Assembly: GCA_016720635.1 (NCBI GenBank)
Contig: JADKKF010000026.1
Coordinates: 85,414-149,413, forward strand
DNA: 64,000 nt
From: Saprospiraceae bacterium
GTDB lineage: Bacteria > Bacteroidota > Bacteroidia > Chitinophagales > Saprospiraceae
Direction: 5' to 3'
Numbering within the stretch: the first letter of the stretch is position 1; every line of letters starts with the position of its first letter. Of this stretch, positions 35,989 to 44,898 are shown in pieces. Below the pieces are notes generated by a model. That model was not told the origin of the DNA, made no database searches, and saw only the letters and a program-made list of their open reading frames with translations. Position numbers and translations under genes: made by a program.

Positions 35989-36561
35989 TTAGATTTTATC
36001 CATTATTCTATTAGGAACAAACCATTGGAGGGCAGTTAATACAATGATCAAAAATGCGATCCGAGGAAAATCTACATAAGCGACAACTATTGCTATCAAA
36101 TTTATAGCCAAGGTCAGGTGTCCTTTCTTGCGATCTTTATTTACAGCGATTGAGAAACTCGATTGAGGACCGTGTAATTTGGTCAATGAATTAACCAAAA
36201 GGATATGTGATAAAGTGCAGAGTACTAAAACAAAAGCATATACCATTACAGTCAAATTCCCAAATTTGCTAGAACCCATAGTAGCCGTTGCGAATGGAAT
36301 AAGGGACTGACAAAATAATGCAAACATATTCATCCACAAGACCTTATTGTCCACTTTTTGAACACCATGAAACAAGTGGTGGTGGGTGCTCCAATAGAGT
36401 CCTACTAGTACGAAGCTCAGAGCATAACTAATAAAAACAGGATATTCCTCGACATAATTTTGCCAAGTCGGATTGGCTGGCACTTTCAAATCAAGTACCA
36501 TTATCGTTATAATGATGGCCAATATCCCATCCGAAAAAGCCTCAAGCCGGTTTTTATCCAT
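35989..36561 (-). CDS. TMEM175-like (DUF1211) potassium channel subunit
   Basis: A 190-residue inner-membrane protein with about five to six helices. The first helix begins RLEAFSDGILAIIITIMVLDL, the hallmark FSDG pore-helix motif of TMEM175 proteins, which form tetrameric potassium-selective channels in bacteria. The motif YWSTHHHLF is also typical. No partner gene is apparent. Confidence 0.85.
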   Translation of the reverse strand: MDKNRLEAFSDGILAIIITIMVLDLKVPANPTWQNYVEEYPVFISYALSFVLVGLYWSTHHHLFHGVQKVDNKVLWMNMFALFCQSLIPFATATMGSSKFGNLTVMVYAFVLVLCTLSHILLVNSLTKLHGPQSSFSIAVNKDRKKGHLTLAINLIAIVVAYVDFPRIAFLIIVLTALQWFVPNRIMDKI

Positions 36562-36609
36562 AATTAAATTTTAATTCATCAAAAATCAGCAAAAAGTTGG
36601 TGATTTTTC

Positions 36610-37668
36610 TTAGTCTTTCAAACTGGCCAAATCAATCACAAAACGGTATCTTACGTCACTTTTCAACATTCGTTCATAGGCTTCATTTATATCCTGCATC
36701 TTTATTATTTCTATTTCCGAAACGATATTATTTTTACCACAAAAGTCAAGCATCTCCTGCGTCTCAGCTATGCCTCCGATTAGTGAGCCAGAGATGGCTT
36801 TACGCCCAACGACCATCTGCATCGTGTTTAAAGTTGGCTCCAAAGGTCCTAAATAACCTACCAAAACAAGCGTACCACTTGCTTTCAAGGTAGAGATGTA
36901 AGGGTTCAAATCATGAACATATGGTACTGTATCGATAATTAAATCAAATTTCCCTTTCGCCGAATCCATTTCGCTAGAAACTGTGGATATAATCACACTA
37001 TCGGCACCCAATTGCAGGGCATCTTTTTCTTTATCAGCCGATCTAGAAAAAAGCGTGACGTGAGCACCCAGACCTTTAGCCAATTTAATGGCCATATGTC
37101 CAAGTCCTCCTAAGCCCACTACAGCTATCTTTGAATGAGGCCCAACTTTCCAATGTCGTAGCGGTGACCATGTCGTGATACCAGCGCAGAGCAATGGTGC
37201 CACAGCAGCCAAGTCTAGATTTGAAGGAACTTTCAAGACGAAATGCTCATCAACGACGATCTTCTGTGAATATCCGCCAAAAGTATGTGTGTGAAGGTGC
37301 TTATCCTTTCCGTTGTAGGTGCCGACGAATCCATTTTCGCAATATTGTTCTAAGTCATCGTGACAGGAGTCGCAAGTTCTGCATGAATCTACCAAGCAGC
37401 CCACTGCAGCAGTATCTCCAACTTTTAGCTTGGTTACATCGCTGCCCACCCTAGTGACCTTTCCTACAATCTCGTGTCCAGGAACAGATGGATACTTTGT
37501 TCCACCCCAGTCATTGCGTGCCGTATGGAGATCTGAATGACATACTCCACAATATAAAATTTCGATTTCAATATCGCGAGAAGTTACCTCTCTCCTATTG
37601 ATTAGCATGGGTTTTAAATCAGCGGTAGGAGCTTCTGTACCAAATGCTTTTACTGGATATGTGTTCAT
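36610..37668 (-). CDS. Zinc-dependent alcohol dehydrogenase (YahK/cinnamyl alcohol dehydrogenase type)
   Basis: Reduces aldehydes with NADPH (or the reverse), cytoplasmic, 352 residues. Catalytic zinc ligands are in LYCGVCHSDLHTARNDWG and GHEIVG; the structural zinc site is the four cysteines of CRTCDSCHDDLEQYC; the nucleotide-binding site is GLGGLGHMAIKLAK. The order and spacing agree with E. coli YahK and related broad-range aldehyde reductases. The true substrate is not known. It lies 48 bases upstream of the TMEM175-like gene on the same strand. Confidence 0.88.
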   Translation of the reverse strand: MNTYPVKAFGTEAPTADLKPMLINRREVTSRDIEIEILYCGVCHSDLHTARNDWGGTKYPSVPGHEIVGKVTRVGSDVTKLKVGDTAAVGCLVDSCRTCDSCHDDLEQYCENGFVGTYNGKDKHLHTHTFGGYSQKIVVDEHFVLKVPSNLDLAAVAPLLCAGITTWSPLRHWKVGPHSKIAVVGLGGLGHMAIKLAKGLGAHVTLFSRSADKEKDALQLGADSVIISTVSSEMDSAKGKFDLIIDTVPYVHDLNPYISTLKASGTLVLVGYLGPLEPTLNTMQMVVGRKAISGSLIGGIAETQEMLDFCGKNNIVSEIEIIKMQDINEAYERMLKSDVRYRFVIDLASLKD

Positions 37669-37913
37669 TTTTTTTTTCTGTAAAACTACAATTTAAATTT
37701 CAACACGAGCACTAGAATCTGACAATTATAGGATTTATAAATAATCACGTTTAAATATAAGCTAACCCTTCGAACTTACCAATCAAGGTTTTGTTTCCAA
37801 TAAAAAAGAGGTAGATCCGCAAATGTGCCATATCATATTTTTCACTTTCATCAAAAAAATGAAATAAAATGGATGGTCACTGGCACCCAAATATTAATTA
37901 TTTTAAAAAATAA

Positions 37914-39509
37914 ATGAAAATAGGTATGAGAAAACTTTTTTATTTAATTTCAATCATAGTCCTAGTAATTTGGGGTGTACTCATCTTTTTCGATGTGCAT
38001 TTTCTTTGGCTTGGGTTACTTATTGTACCTATTCTTTGGATGGGAATATCGGATATTTTACAAAAAAAACACGCTATTAAGAGCAATTTTCCGGTCTTGG
38101 GACGATTGCGATATTTCATGGAAGTCATGAGACCAAAGATTTATCAATATTTCATAGAAAGTGATACAAATGGGACGCCATTTAATCGATTACAGCGCTC
38201 CGTGGTATATCAACGCAGTAAAAATGAAACAGATACCCAACCGTTTGGCACCCAATTGGATGTTTATGACCCAGGCTACGAATTCGTAAATCACAGTATG
38301 AAAGCCGTTCATTTTGATCAACTCGAAGAAAATCCTCGAATAAAAATAGGCTCTAGTCAATGTACAAAACCCTATATGGCCAGTATGTTCAATATCAGTG
38401 CAATGAGTTTTGGTTCACTCAGTAAGACAGCAATTCTAGCGCTCAATGAAGGCGCAAAATTGGGCGGTTTTTACCACAATACGGGTGAAGGCGGGTTGTC
38501 TCCTTATCACTTACAAATGGGCGGCGATGTGGTCTGGAATATTGGTACAGGGTATTTTAGCTGCAGAACTCCTGAAGGAAAATTTAGTGAAGTGGAATTT
38601 GAAAAAAGGGCAACGCTCCCTAATGTAAAAATGATAGAATTAAAATTTTCTCAAGGAGCAAAACCTGGGCATGGAGGCATATTGCCCAAAGCAAAAGTTA
38701 CAGATGAAATAGCAGCGATTCGCTTGGTTTCGAAAGGTCAGGACATCTTATCACCTCCGACGCATAGTGCCTTTTCAACTCCTAGAGAACTGATGCAATT
38801 CGTGAGATTATTAAGAGAAAAATCTGGCGGAAAACCCATTGGAATCAAACTATGTGTAGGTCGAAAATATGAATTCATTTCACTGTGTAAAGCCATGATA
38901 GAAGAAAAAACCTATTTGGATTTCATTACGGTGGATGGAGGGGAAGGTGGCACGGGGGCAGCTCCACCTGAATTTAGCGATCATGTCGGGATGCCACTTC
39001 GGGATGCATTGGCTTTTGTGTACGATACCCTAAAAGGATATGATCTGAAAAATCAAATTAAAATCATAGCGAGTGGCAAAGTCATTTCTGGATTCGATAT
39101 TGTCCGCGCCCTTTCGATTGGGGCTGATGTCTGTAATTCCGCCAGAGGCATGATGTTTGCACTAGGTTGTATTCAAGCTTTGGAATGCAATAAAAATACA
39201 TGCCCGACTGGGATTGCTACTCAAAATCCAGATTTGTATAAGGGACTGGATGTAGATTCCAAATCACAAAGAGTGAACAGATATCACCGAGAAACCATCA
39301 AAAATGCCTTAGAATTGATAGCAGCCAGTGGGCTTTCCCATCCTGACGAAGTGGATCGTTGGGTTGTGTGTAGGAGAATTGATGCCAACAAAATTGAAAC
39401 ATTGCGAGAAACATATCCCGAGCTAAAAGCTGGATGTCTTTTGGATGATGAAACCATCCCTGAAAAATGGAAAAGAGACTGTAAAAAAGCCACAGCTGAT
39501 AAGTTCTAG
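37914..39509 (+). CDS. FMN-binding glutamate synthase-like protein, membrane-anchored
   Basis: A 531-residue protein with the central/FMN domain of glutamate synthase but lacking the amidotransferase domain. Two N-terminal hydrophobic helices (residues about 8-45) are followed by the FMN-barrel, with HNTGEGGLSPYH, GGEGGTGAAPPEF and the 3Fe-4S cluster cysteines in CIQALECNKNTCPTG. Such stand-alone GltB-domain proteins are common in Bacteroidota; a role in ammonia assimilation with an unknown ammonia source, or another amino-group transfer, is possible but not shown. Confidence 0.87.
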   Translation: MKIGMRKLFYLISIIVLVIWGVLIFFDVHFLWLGLLIVPILWMGISDILQKKHAIKSNFPVLGRLRYFMEVMRPKIYQYFIESDTNGTPFNRLQRSVVYQRSKNETDTQPFGTQLDVYDPGYEFVNHSMKAVHFDQLEENPRIKIGSSQCTKPYMASMFNISAMSFGSLSKTAILALNEGAKLGGFYHNTGEGGLSPYHLQMGGDVVWNIGTGYFSCRTPEGKFSEVEFEKRATLPNVKMIELKFSQGAKPGHGGILPKAKVTDEIAAIRLVSKGQDILSPPTHSAFSTPRELMQFVRLLREKSGGKPIGIKLCVGRKYEFISLCKAMIEEKTYLDFITVDGGEGGTGAAPPEFSDHVGMPLRDALAFVYDTLKGYDLKNQIKIIASGKVISGFDIVRALSIGADVCNSARGMMFALGCIQALECNKNTCPTGIATQNPDLYKGLDVDSKSQRVNRYHRETIKNALELIAASGLSHPDEVDRWVVCRRIDANKIETLRETYPELKAGCLLDDETIPEKWKRDCKKATADKF

Positions 39510-39891
39510 TATTTTGCAATAAAAAAATGAATTTACCATTCGATATAATCATTACGTATGGATTTGTTTGAAATTACTTTTTAACTTTATCCATGAATGG
39601 GCAAACCTAATTTTTAATAAAAGTTGAAAATTTTACCAAAATTATCCGAAAATTTCTTCTATATTTAAAACTAATAATAAAATCTTAAATAACTATTAAT
39701 CTATAACTTATACATTATATAAATATATATCTATATTTTTCAATAGCTTAAATTCTGCATATTTTATTTTACATGTAATATTTTATTTATCTTGCGCCCA
39801 AATTGACAAAATCTAGGGATTGATTCGTTAGAAACTCTAATTTTGCCTTTGGTAGATTTAAATATTTTTAAAAATTTTATTACACACGGCC
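39510..39891. other. AT-rich intergenic stretch
   Basis: About 380 bases, strongly AT-rich, between the glutamate synthase-like gene and the HExxH envelope protein gene. I see no RNA gene, repeat or clear promoter box. Confidence 0.4.
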
Positions 39892-41277
39892 ATGAGAATT
39901 TTCACATTATTGTTTATTTTTTTTGTTTCAAATTTAACTCTTGTAGAAGCGCAAGAAACTAATAAAAGGGAATTAATTAGTGTCCAATTTGATACCAAAT
40001 TCAGGCAAGAGATTATGACCAACGATTTACTTTCATTGGAATATGCCATAAGCAGGGTTAAGGGGGATTATTGTAATTGGTTGAACAACAAGGGTGAAAA
40101 GCAGAGTACTGGCATAGGAAAAGTTGGTAAAGCATTCTTAAGATTAGCGAAAATTGGTCTCATTGACTATCCTTTGGCCAATAATTTTATGATCATAAAT
40201 CATGAAATAAATGGTCATGCAGCTGCTTCCATTGAAACTAATCAAAAAGTCAGAGAGATCTCTATACCTTTTAAATATTATGGAAAGAGTTTCCACTATC
40301 TGACAAAACCAAAGACTCAAGTATTTGATGCGATAGCTTTTGTAGCCTCTGAAAGCAAGCCAAATTATTCCTATACTTATAGCGACTTGGCGGTGGATAT
40401 TTCTGCAGGCATGAACGCTGGAAATGTACTCCGACAAAATATAAACAAAAATATCCTTTCCTCGGGTAGAATGCACCTTTATCAATCCTTGCAAACATTA
40501 ATGAGCCATTGGGATTTTTGGAGATATTCTATCGCTTCAGATTATGGGGCATCGGATGATGTAAGTTATTATTTAAACTTTGTAAATGCACGCCATGTGG
40601 TCATTGCAGATAGTTTATTCAAACCCGAAAATTCCAACAAATTGATAAAATATCAACAAGAAAATTTCAAATTTTTGCCAGACCAAATCCTTAGTGCGGG
40701 GTATGTCAATGTTTTGGGTGATCCAAATTTTTATATTTCTGTTTATAATGTTTTGTGGAAATATTTAATCAAAGGTGAGCCTGTTTCAAAATATAAGAAA
40801 ATAGGTAATGATCGTTTTAGTTTTATGCCCAGCGTAGGTGCCTATTTAAGTCCATTTGGAATTGAATATTTTGGTCAATTGAGTGTTAGCTGGCATAAAC
40901 GAAATTATATATTGAATGTAAGGAGAGGGTCCAATGGATATGGCGACAAATTTTCTGGCTATGGGATAAAGGTACTCAATTTGATAGAAACTGACAAGTT
41001 AGTTATCGGTGGATCACTGGATTATTTTGACCAGCCCAAAATACAGTTCGGAAAAGAACTCGCTACAGGAGAGGCTCCAGGCACCACCGAAACCAAAGGA
41101 GGCAAAGGATTGATGGCTCAGGTCAACATTGATTACAAACTCTTAAATGGCAATGTGCCAATGTATCTTACGGGAACTCTAGGGTACAAAAGTACAGGAT
41201 TCGTACCAGGCCAGTTTATCAAAGCCACCCCAATCATCTCTGCTGGAATCGCATTTGACATACAAAACAAGCATTAA
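39892..41277 (+). CDS. Exported protein of unknown family with an HExxH motif
   Basis: A 461-residue protein with a signal peptide (FTLLFIFFVSNLTLVEAQ). Residues about 95-112 read NNFMIINHEINGHAAASI, an HExxH as in zinc peptidases, in a hydrophobic helix-like context. From about residue 290 the sequence alternates in the manner of beta-strands and ends GIAFDIQNKH, suggesting an outer-membrane or beta-rich C-terminal half. I do not recognise the family. It may be a membrane-associated protease or a protein of the conserved hypothetical kind; the HExxH alone is weak evidence. Confidence 0.65.
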   Translation: MRIFTLLFIFFVSNLTLVEAQETNKRELISVQFDTKFRQEIMTNDLLSLEYAISRVKGDYCNWLNNKGEKQSTGIGKVGKAFLRLAKIGLIDYPLANNFMIINHEINGHAAASIETNQKVREISIPFKYYGKSFHYLTKPKTQVFDAIAFVASESKPNYSYTYSDLAVDISAGMNAGNVLRQNINKNILSSGRMHLYQSLQTLMSHWDFWRYSIASDYGASDDVSYYLNFVNARHVVIADSLFKPENSNKLIKYQQENFKFLPDQILSAGYVNVLGDPNFYISVYNVLWKYLIKGEPVSKYKKIGNDRFSFMPSVGAYLSPFGIEYFGQLSVSWHKRNYILNVRRGSNGYGDKFSGYGIKVLNLIETDKLVIGGSLDYFDQPKIQFGKELATGEAPGTTETKGGKGLMAQVNIDYKLLNGNVPMYLTGTLGYKSTGFVPGQFIKATPIISAGIAFDIQNKH

Positions 41278-41471
41278 AAATTCTTCAAAGCCAATTTGAT
41301 TAAAACCTTGGCTTGGAGAAAATTACTTAGAAATAAAGAAGCAATTTTGAGGGTATTTTATCTTGGCGAAAGCGATTATAGAATACCCATTAATGTAGAG
41401 AGAAATCGATCCTTTAATTGCCATTTTGCCTTGAATTTGATCCTAAAACCTTACTTAGTAACAAAACTTCA

Positions 41472-41900
41472 TCACAATATTTCCCAGCCTTCTATTTCTC
41501 CAGGAACTATATCAAAAATGGGATGTGGCTCAAACTTCTCAACCGATTTTAGTGCTTGAAATTTGTCCATATCCCTCGCTTCAAGTTTGTGCATCAAGTG
41601 AGAAATCTCGTACCTCATTTGACCATCTGTTACAGGAATCTTACTTTTCTTGAAGGACCAATCTATTTTTTCTTTGTCGAATTTGTAATTTCTTGCGGTG
41701 GCCTCGTGATAAACTTCGCTCAAGTATTGATTGATCAACTCTAGGGGGTTCTGGGCTTTTTTAAAACGATCAAGCTGGGGATGATTTCTATAGCCCTTAG
41801 TTTTTCCCTCCAAAACGTGTTTTGCAAGCAGTGTTTCACGCCACAAGGCTACAAGACCTTTGGTATCGAGATATTTTGGATGTAGAGACCAAATACGCAT
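41472..41900 (-). CDS. Pyrimidine-dimer DNA glycosylase-like protein
   Basis: A 142-residue soluble protein. MRIWSLHPKYLDTKGLVALWRETLLAKHVL, then GYRNHPQLDRFK, fits the short family annotated as pyrimidine dimer DNA glycosylase (related to T4 endonuclease V), which cuts UV-damaged DNA. The assignment is from the N-terminal pattern; the biochemical function of the bacterial members is largely untested. It lies 5 bases behind the epimerase gene on the same strand and is probably co-transcribed with it. Confidence 0.6.
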   Translation of the reverse strand: MRIWSLHPKYLDTKGLVALWRETLLAKHVLEGKTKGYRNHPQLDRFKKAQNPLELINQYLSEVYHEATARNYKFDKEKIDWSFKKSKIPVTDGQMRYEISHLMHKLEARDMDKFQALKSVEKFEPHPIFDIVPGEIEGWEIL

Positions 41901-41905
41901 AAGGA

Positions 41906-42823
41906 TTAATTTAATAAATTTATTAGAGCACTTTTAAGATTTGTATATCGAAATTTAAACCCAGTCTGAACTATTTTTTCAGAAGAAATTCTACTCCCAT
42001 TCAAGATGATTTGAGACATTTCACCAAAAATAATCTTCAGGAAAAAAGCTGGGACACCGATATTCCAAAAAGGTTTTTTCAAGACCTGTGTTATCGTTTT
42101 GATAAATTCTCGATTGTTGATAAATTCGGGAGCAACAGCATTATAAGCACCATTCATCCTATCGTCTTCGATGGCTTGAGCAAAAATATCACATAAATCA
42201 TCGACATGGATCCAAGGCAAGAATTGTGTACCACTGCCAATTGGCGATCCAAAGCCCAAGCGTATTGGTACGAGCATTTTTTCAAGCGCACCTCCATGTT
42301 TCGTCAAGACTATTCCCGTTCGGATTTTAACCGTTCGGATGCCTTTAATGGAAAAACCATCTGCTACGGATTCCCACTGCTGGCATGTATTCCCAAGGAA
42401 ATCGTTAGCAGGCCCATCTGATTCTTTGTATATTTTATCGGTCGTCTTCATGCCATAATATCCTATAGCTGAGGCTGTTATGAATGCTTTTATAGGAATA
42501 TTTTTTTCCTCGATTTTTTTTAAAATTAATTTAGCGGATTTCACGCGACTATCCCTAATGAGTTGCATCCTTTTGTCTGTCCAGCGGCTCTCACCGATAT
42601 TTGCCCCTGCTAAATGTATGATATAATCCACTTTTTCGAAAGCCTGCTCATCGATCTCACCTTGTTCGATATCCCATAAATATGTGGGAATAGAAGCCTG
42701 AGGATTTGAGATACGGCTTAGATGAGAAACCTCAAAGCCGAGATCTTGTAGTTTACATGTAAGATGCTTTCCAACAACTCCTGAACCTCCTGTGATTAGG
42801 ATCGTTGCTTTGGCGAGGTCCAT
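41906..42823 (-). CDS. TIGR01777-type NAD-dependent epimerase
   Basis: A 305-residue short-chain dehydrogenase-like protein. The nucleotide-binding loop is ITGGSGVVGKHL near the N-terminus; YIIHLAGANIGESRWTDKR and SAIGYYG with the catalytic tyrosine follow; the C-terminal part has LPWIHVDDLCDI and GAYNAVAPEFI. These are the marks of the TIGR01777 group (SulA/YfcH-like). The substrate is unknown. Confidence 0.87.
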   Translation of the reverse strand: MDLAKATILITGGSGVVGKHLTCKLQDLGFEVSHLSRISNPQASIPTYLWDIEQGEIDEQAFEKVDYIIHLAGANIGESRWTDKRMQLIRDSRVKSAKLILKKIEEKNIPIKAFITASAIGYYGMKTTDKIYKESDGPANDFLGNTCQQWESVADGFSIKGIRTVKIRTGIVLTKHGGALEKMLVPIRLGFGSPIGSGTQFLPWIHVDDLCDIFAQAIEDDRMNGAYNAVAPEFINNREFIKTITQVLKKPFWNIGVPAFFLKIIFGEMSQIILNGSRISSEKIVQTGFKFRYTNLKSALINLLN

Positions 42824-43198
42824 TACTTATCTAGAATAATAAATTAAGTGGTAAAATTGGTCCATGCCAGTTATACGAAGTTTGAGTCTTAAGGCTTACC
42901 ATTTATGTATTTGTCATAAAAAAATAAATAGCCATACCAATCATCAGAATCATTTTAATGTTACACCAAGTAATTTGGAATCTGGGTGTAATCCTACTGC
43001 AATTATCCGTTTTACAATTCATCCCTTCGAATATTTTGGGTTTAAAAAACATTAATTTAACAATCAGCAAAGTCAATTGTTTTTACTACTAGCAGGGTAT
43101 CCAAAGAGTCGAATGATCTTTTTCACCTTTAAAGATATAGCCATGTCTTTTTACCTTTTTTGTAAGGCAAAAGGACCCTCAAAAGAGTGTCTTTTATT
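42824..43198. other. Intergenic stretch without recognised content
   Basis: AT-rich, with stops in all frames; some in-frame scraps but nothing that resembles a known protein. It leads into a possible gene remnant and a repeat element. Confidence 0.4.
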
Positions 43199-43300
43199 GA
43201 ATTTGGCTTTTTCAATATGGGGCTTGGAGATGTGGATAAACAAACGGGAGAAGTAAACTATCTTTCGATTACAGACAATGGTGATAGAGATAAAGTCTAG
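43199..43300 (+). pseudogene. Possible DUF6934-like gene remnant
   Basis: The frame EFGFFNMGLGDVDKQTGEVN followed by YLSITDNGDRDKV and TAG recalls the middle of small Bacteroidota proteins of the DUF6934 type (nFGFGDxDxxTGxxxDxxxSxNGDxxKVL). Neither the start nor the C-terminal half is present, and a repeat element begins right after the stop, so this is likely a fragment left by insertion or deletion. The call is from memory of the family pattern and is weak. Confidence 0.35.
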
Positions 43301-43444
43301 CAAGGGTTGCGTCAGCGATCGAAACGAGCTCCGAAGGAGCGTCTCGTTGGCTTTTAGAACGGCAACGAGACCGAAACGAAGTGAAGTCGTGAAGTCCGCG
43401 ACCCGAATTCGTCTTTAAGACGAGGTGAGGGGGACGCCCAAAAA
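43301..43444 (-). repeat. Structured intergenic element, copy 4
   Basis: On the minus strand it starts TTTTTGGGCGTCCCCCTCACC, then a CGTCTT/AAGACG hairpin, TTCGGGTCGCGGACTTCACG, and a long imperfect hairpin around AACGAGACGCTCCTTCGGAG, and ends TCGCTGACGCAA. It lies 9 bases after the xdhC stop codon. It shares a GACTTCACGACTTCA-like core with the copy at 51.1 kb. Confidence 0.7.
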
Positions 43445-43453
43445 TACATTAAA

Positions 43454-44414
43454 TCAATCTTTGTTTTTAACTTGGATCATTTGTGCTGCAATGCTGACGG
43501 CAATCTCCATAGGAGTCTGGCTCCTAATCGGCAATCCAATTGGGGTAAAAATACTATCCAAAAACGATGAAGAAACGCCTTGATTCGCCAACTCTTGGAG
43601 CAATTGTTGCATTTTATTCTTGCTGCCGAGGACGCCAAGATATTTGAACTTTTTGGTCGTAAGTGCTTGGATGGCCTCCTTATCTGTGCGATACCCAAAG
43701 GTCATGATAACCACGTAAGCCTGGATATCTGAAGGAATTTCAAGCTTCGAATATTGGGGTAAAATCTCCAGCTTATGAATAAAATGATTCGCTGCAATTG
43801 TGTTCAATTCTTGTCTGGTTTCATACAAATATATTCTAAACCCTAGAGAATCAAGCAACTGAGAAAGTGCCAGTGAACAGTGACCTCCCCCTATGATGTG
43901 GGCGCTGGGCTTATGCCCTATAACTGCGTGGTATGACCAATTGGATTCATCTAAAAAAATCGAGATACTGAATATCTCCGCTATAATCTGGGACAATATG
44001 TAGGCCCTTGGGATCTAATTTCAGGCAGATGGTACTCTTGTCATCAAGGGACTTAGCGATGGCTTTCACTGCTGGGATATCCGCCTCTTGGATGAGGTGA
44101 ATGAATATTTTCTGTTCGCCAGAACAAATCATCCCGCTCCTATTGTCGCCGATTCCGTCTTGGTGTATTTGGTCTCTTACGAGGCTAAAACGTTGATTTT
44201 CATCCAGCATTTTTTTGGCAAATTCGACCCATTTGTGCTCCATAATCCCGCCACCGATAGAACCGAACATCTGGCTATCTCTTGTCACCGCCATACAAAA
44301 TCCTTGCCTCCCTGGACTACTACCTACGGAATTCAAAACGTAAAGCAAAACGCAAGCATTTCCGTCACGATGATGGTTTTCGATAAAATGCCAAATGCTT
44401 GGTGATGGCGTCAT
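43454..44414 (-). pseudogene. xdhC: XdhC/CoxI maturation factor, split by a one-base frameshift
   Basis: XdhC loads and sulfurates the molybdenum cofactor of xanthine dehydrogenase. The N-terminal part (43947-44414) has VLNSVGSSPGRQGFCMAV and GSIGGGIMEH with the usual cofactor-binding glycines; the C-terminal part (43454-43996) has a Rossmann region, AHIIGGGHCSLALSQLLDSLGF, and ends in PIGLPIRSQTPMEIAVSIAAQM, typical of XdhC. The two frames join at a run of seven T (43953-43959, minus strand); with six T the protein reads through as IQYLDFLDESNW. Thus an extra base in a homopolymer breaks the gene. Start ATG overlaps the end of the GNAT gene. Confidence 0.85.
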
Positions 44415-44898
44415 TGGATGGTTTTAGATCTTCGTTCCATAAGGATTGTATCCCGCCAAATTCCATCCATACGGCCGATTTTTTCGTGGTATCCAATCAA
44501 TCGGAATCCACAAGATTCATGGAGCTTAATACTTCCAATATTTTCAGGGAAAATCCCCGCTTTCAGCGTCCAAATGCCTTTTTTTTCTGAATCTTCAATG
44601 GAATGGAGAAGGAGCTTTTTGCCATATCCTTTTCCTTGAAATTCTTCCGACATATAAATGCTCAACTCGGCTACTCCTTGGTAAACGCAGCGACTAGAAT
44701 GTGGGGATAGAGCTGACCAACCGGCCAATTTATCATCGACCCAAAGAATCCATCTGCCAAATGGTAAATGAGAGTCATGCCACTGAGACCAAGTAGGGCA
44801 TGAAGTCTCGAAAGTTGCATTTTTGGTCGCAATTCCTGGGAATAAATTTCCATAACGGCATCAAAATGACCTTCGAGAATCGCTTCAAATTTCTCCAT
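44411..44898 (-). pseudogene. GNAT acetyltransferase, frameshifted
   Basis: A phosphinothricin-type N-acetyltransferase of about 162 residues. The first frame reads MEKFEAILEGHFDAVMEIYSQ; the following one reads GIATKNATFETSCPTWSQWH and on through DDKLAGWSALSPHSSRCVYQGVAELS, FQGKGYGKKLL (acetyl-CoA loop) and GFRLIGYHEKIGRMDG. The frames meet near 44835, where CAGGAATT should be CAGGGAATT: one G lost from a short run. With that base restored the protein is complete. It sits between xdhB and xdhC, overlapping both by a few bases; its link to xanthine metabolism is unknown. Confidence 0.8.

Noticed and set aside
41288..41314. Hairpin AAGCCAA / TTGGCTT after the HExxH protein gene
   Set aside because: The stem is only seven bases, the loop is long and no T-run follows, so a terminator call is not supported.
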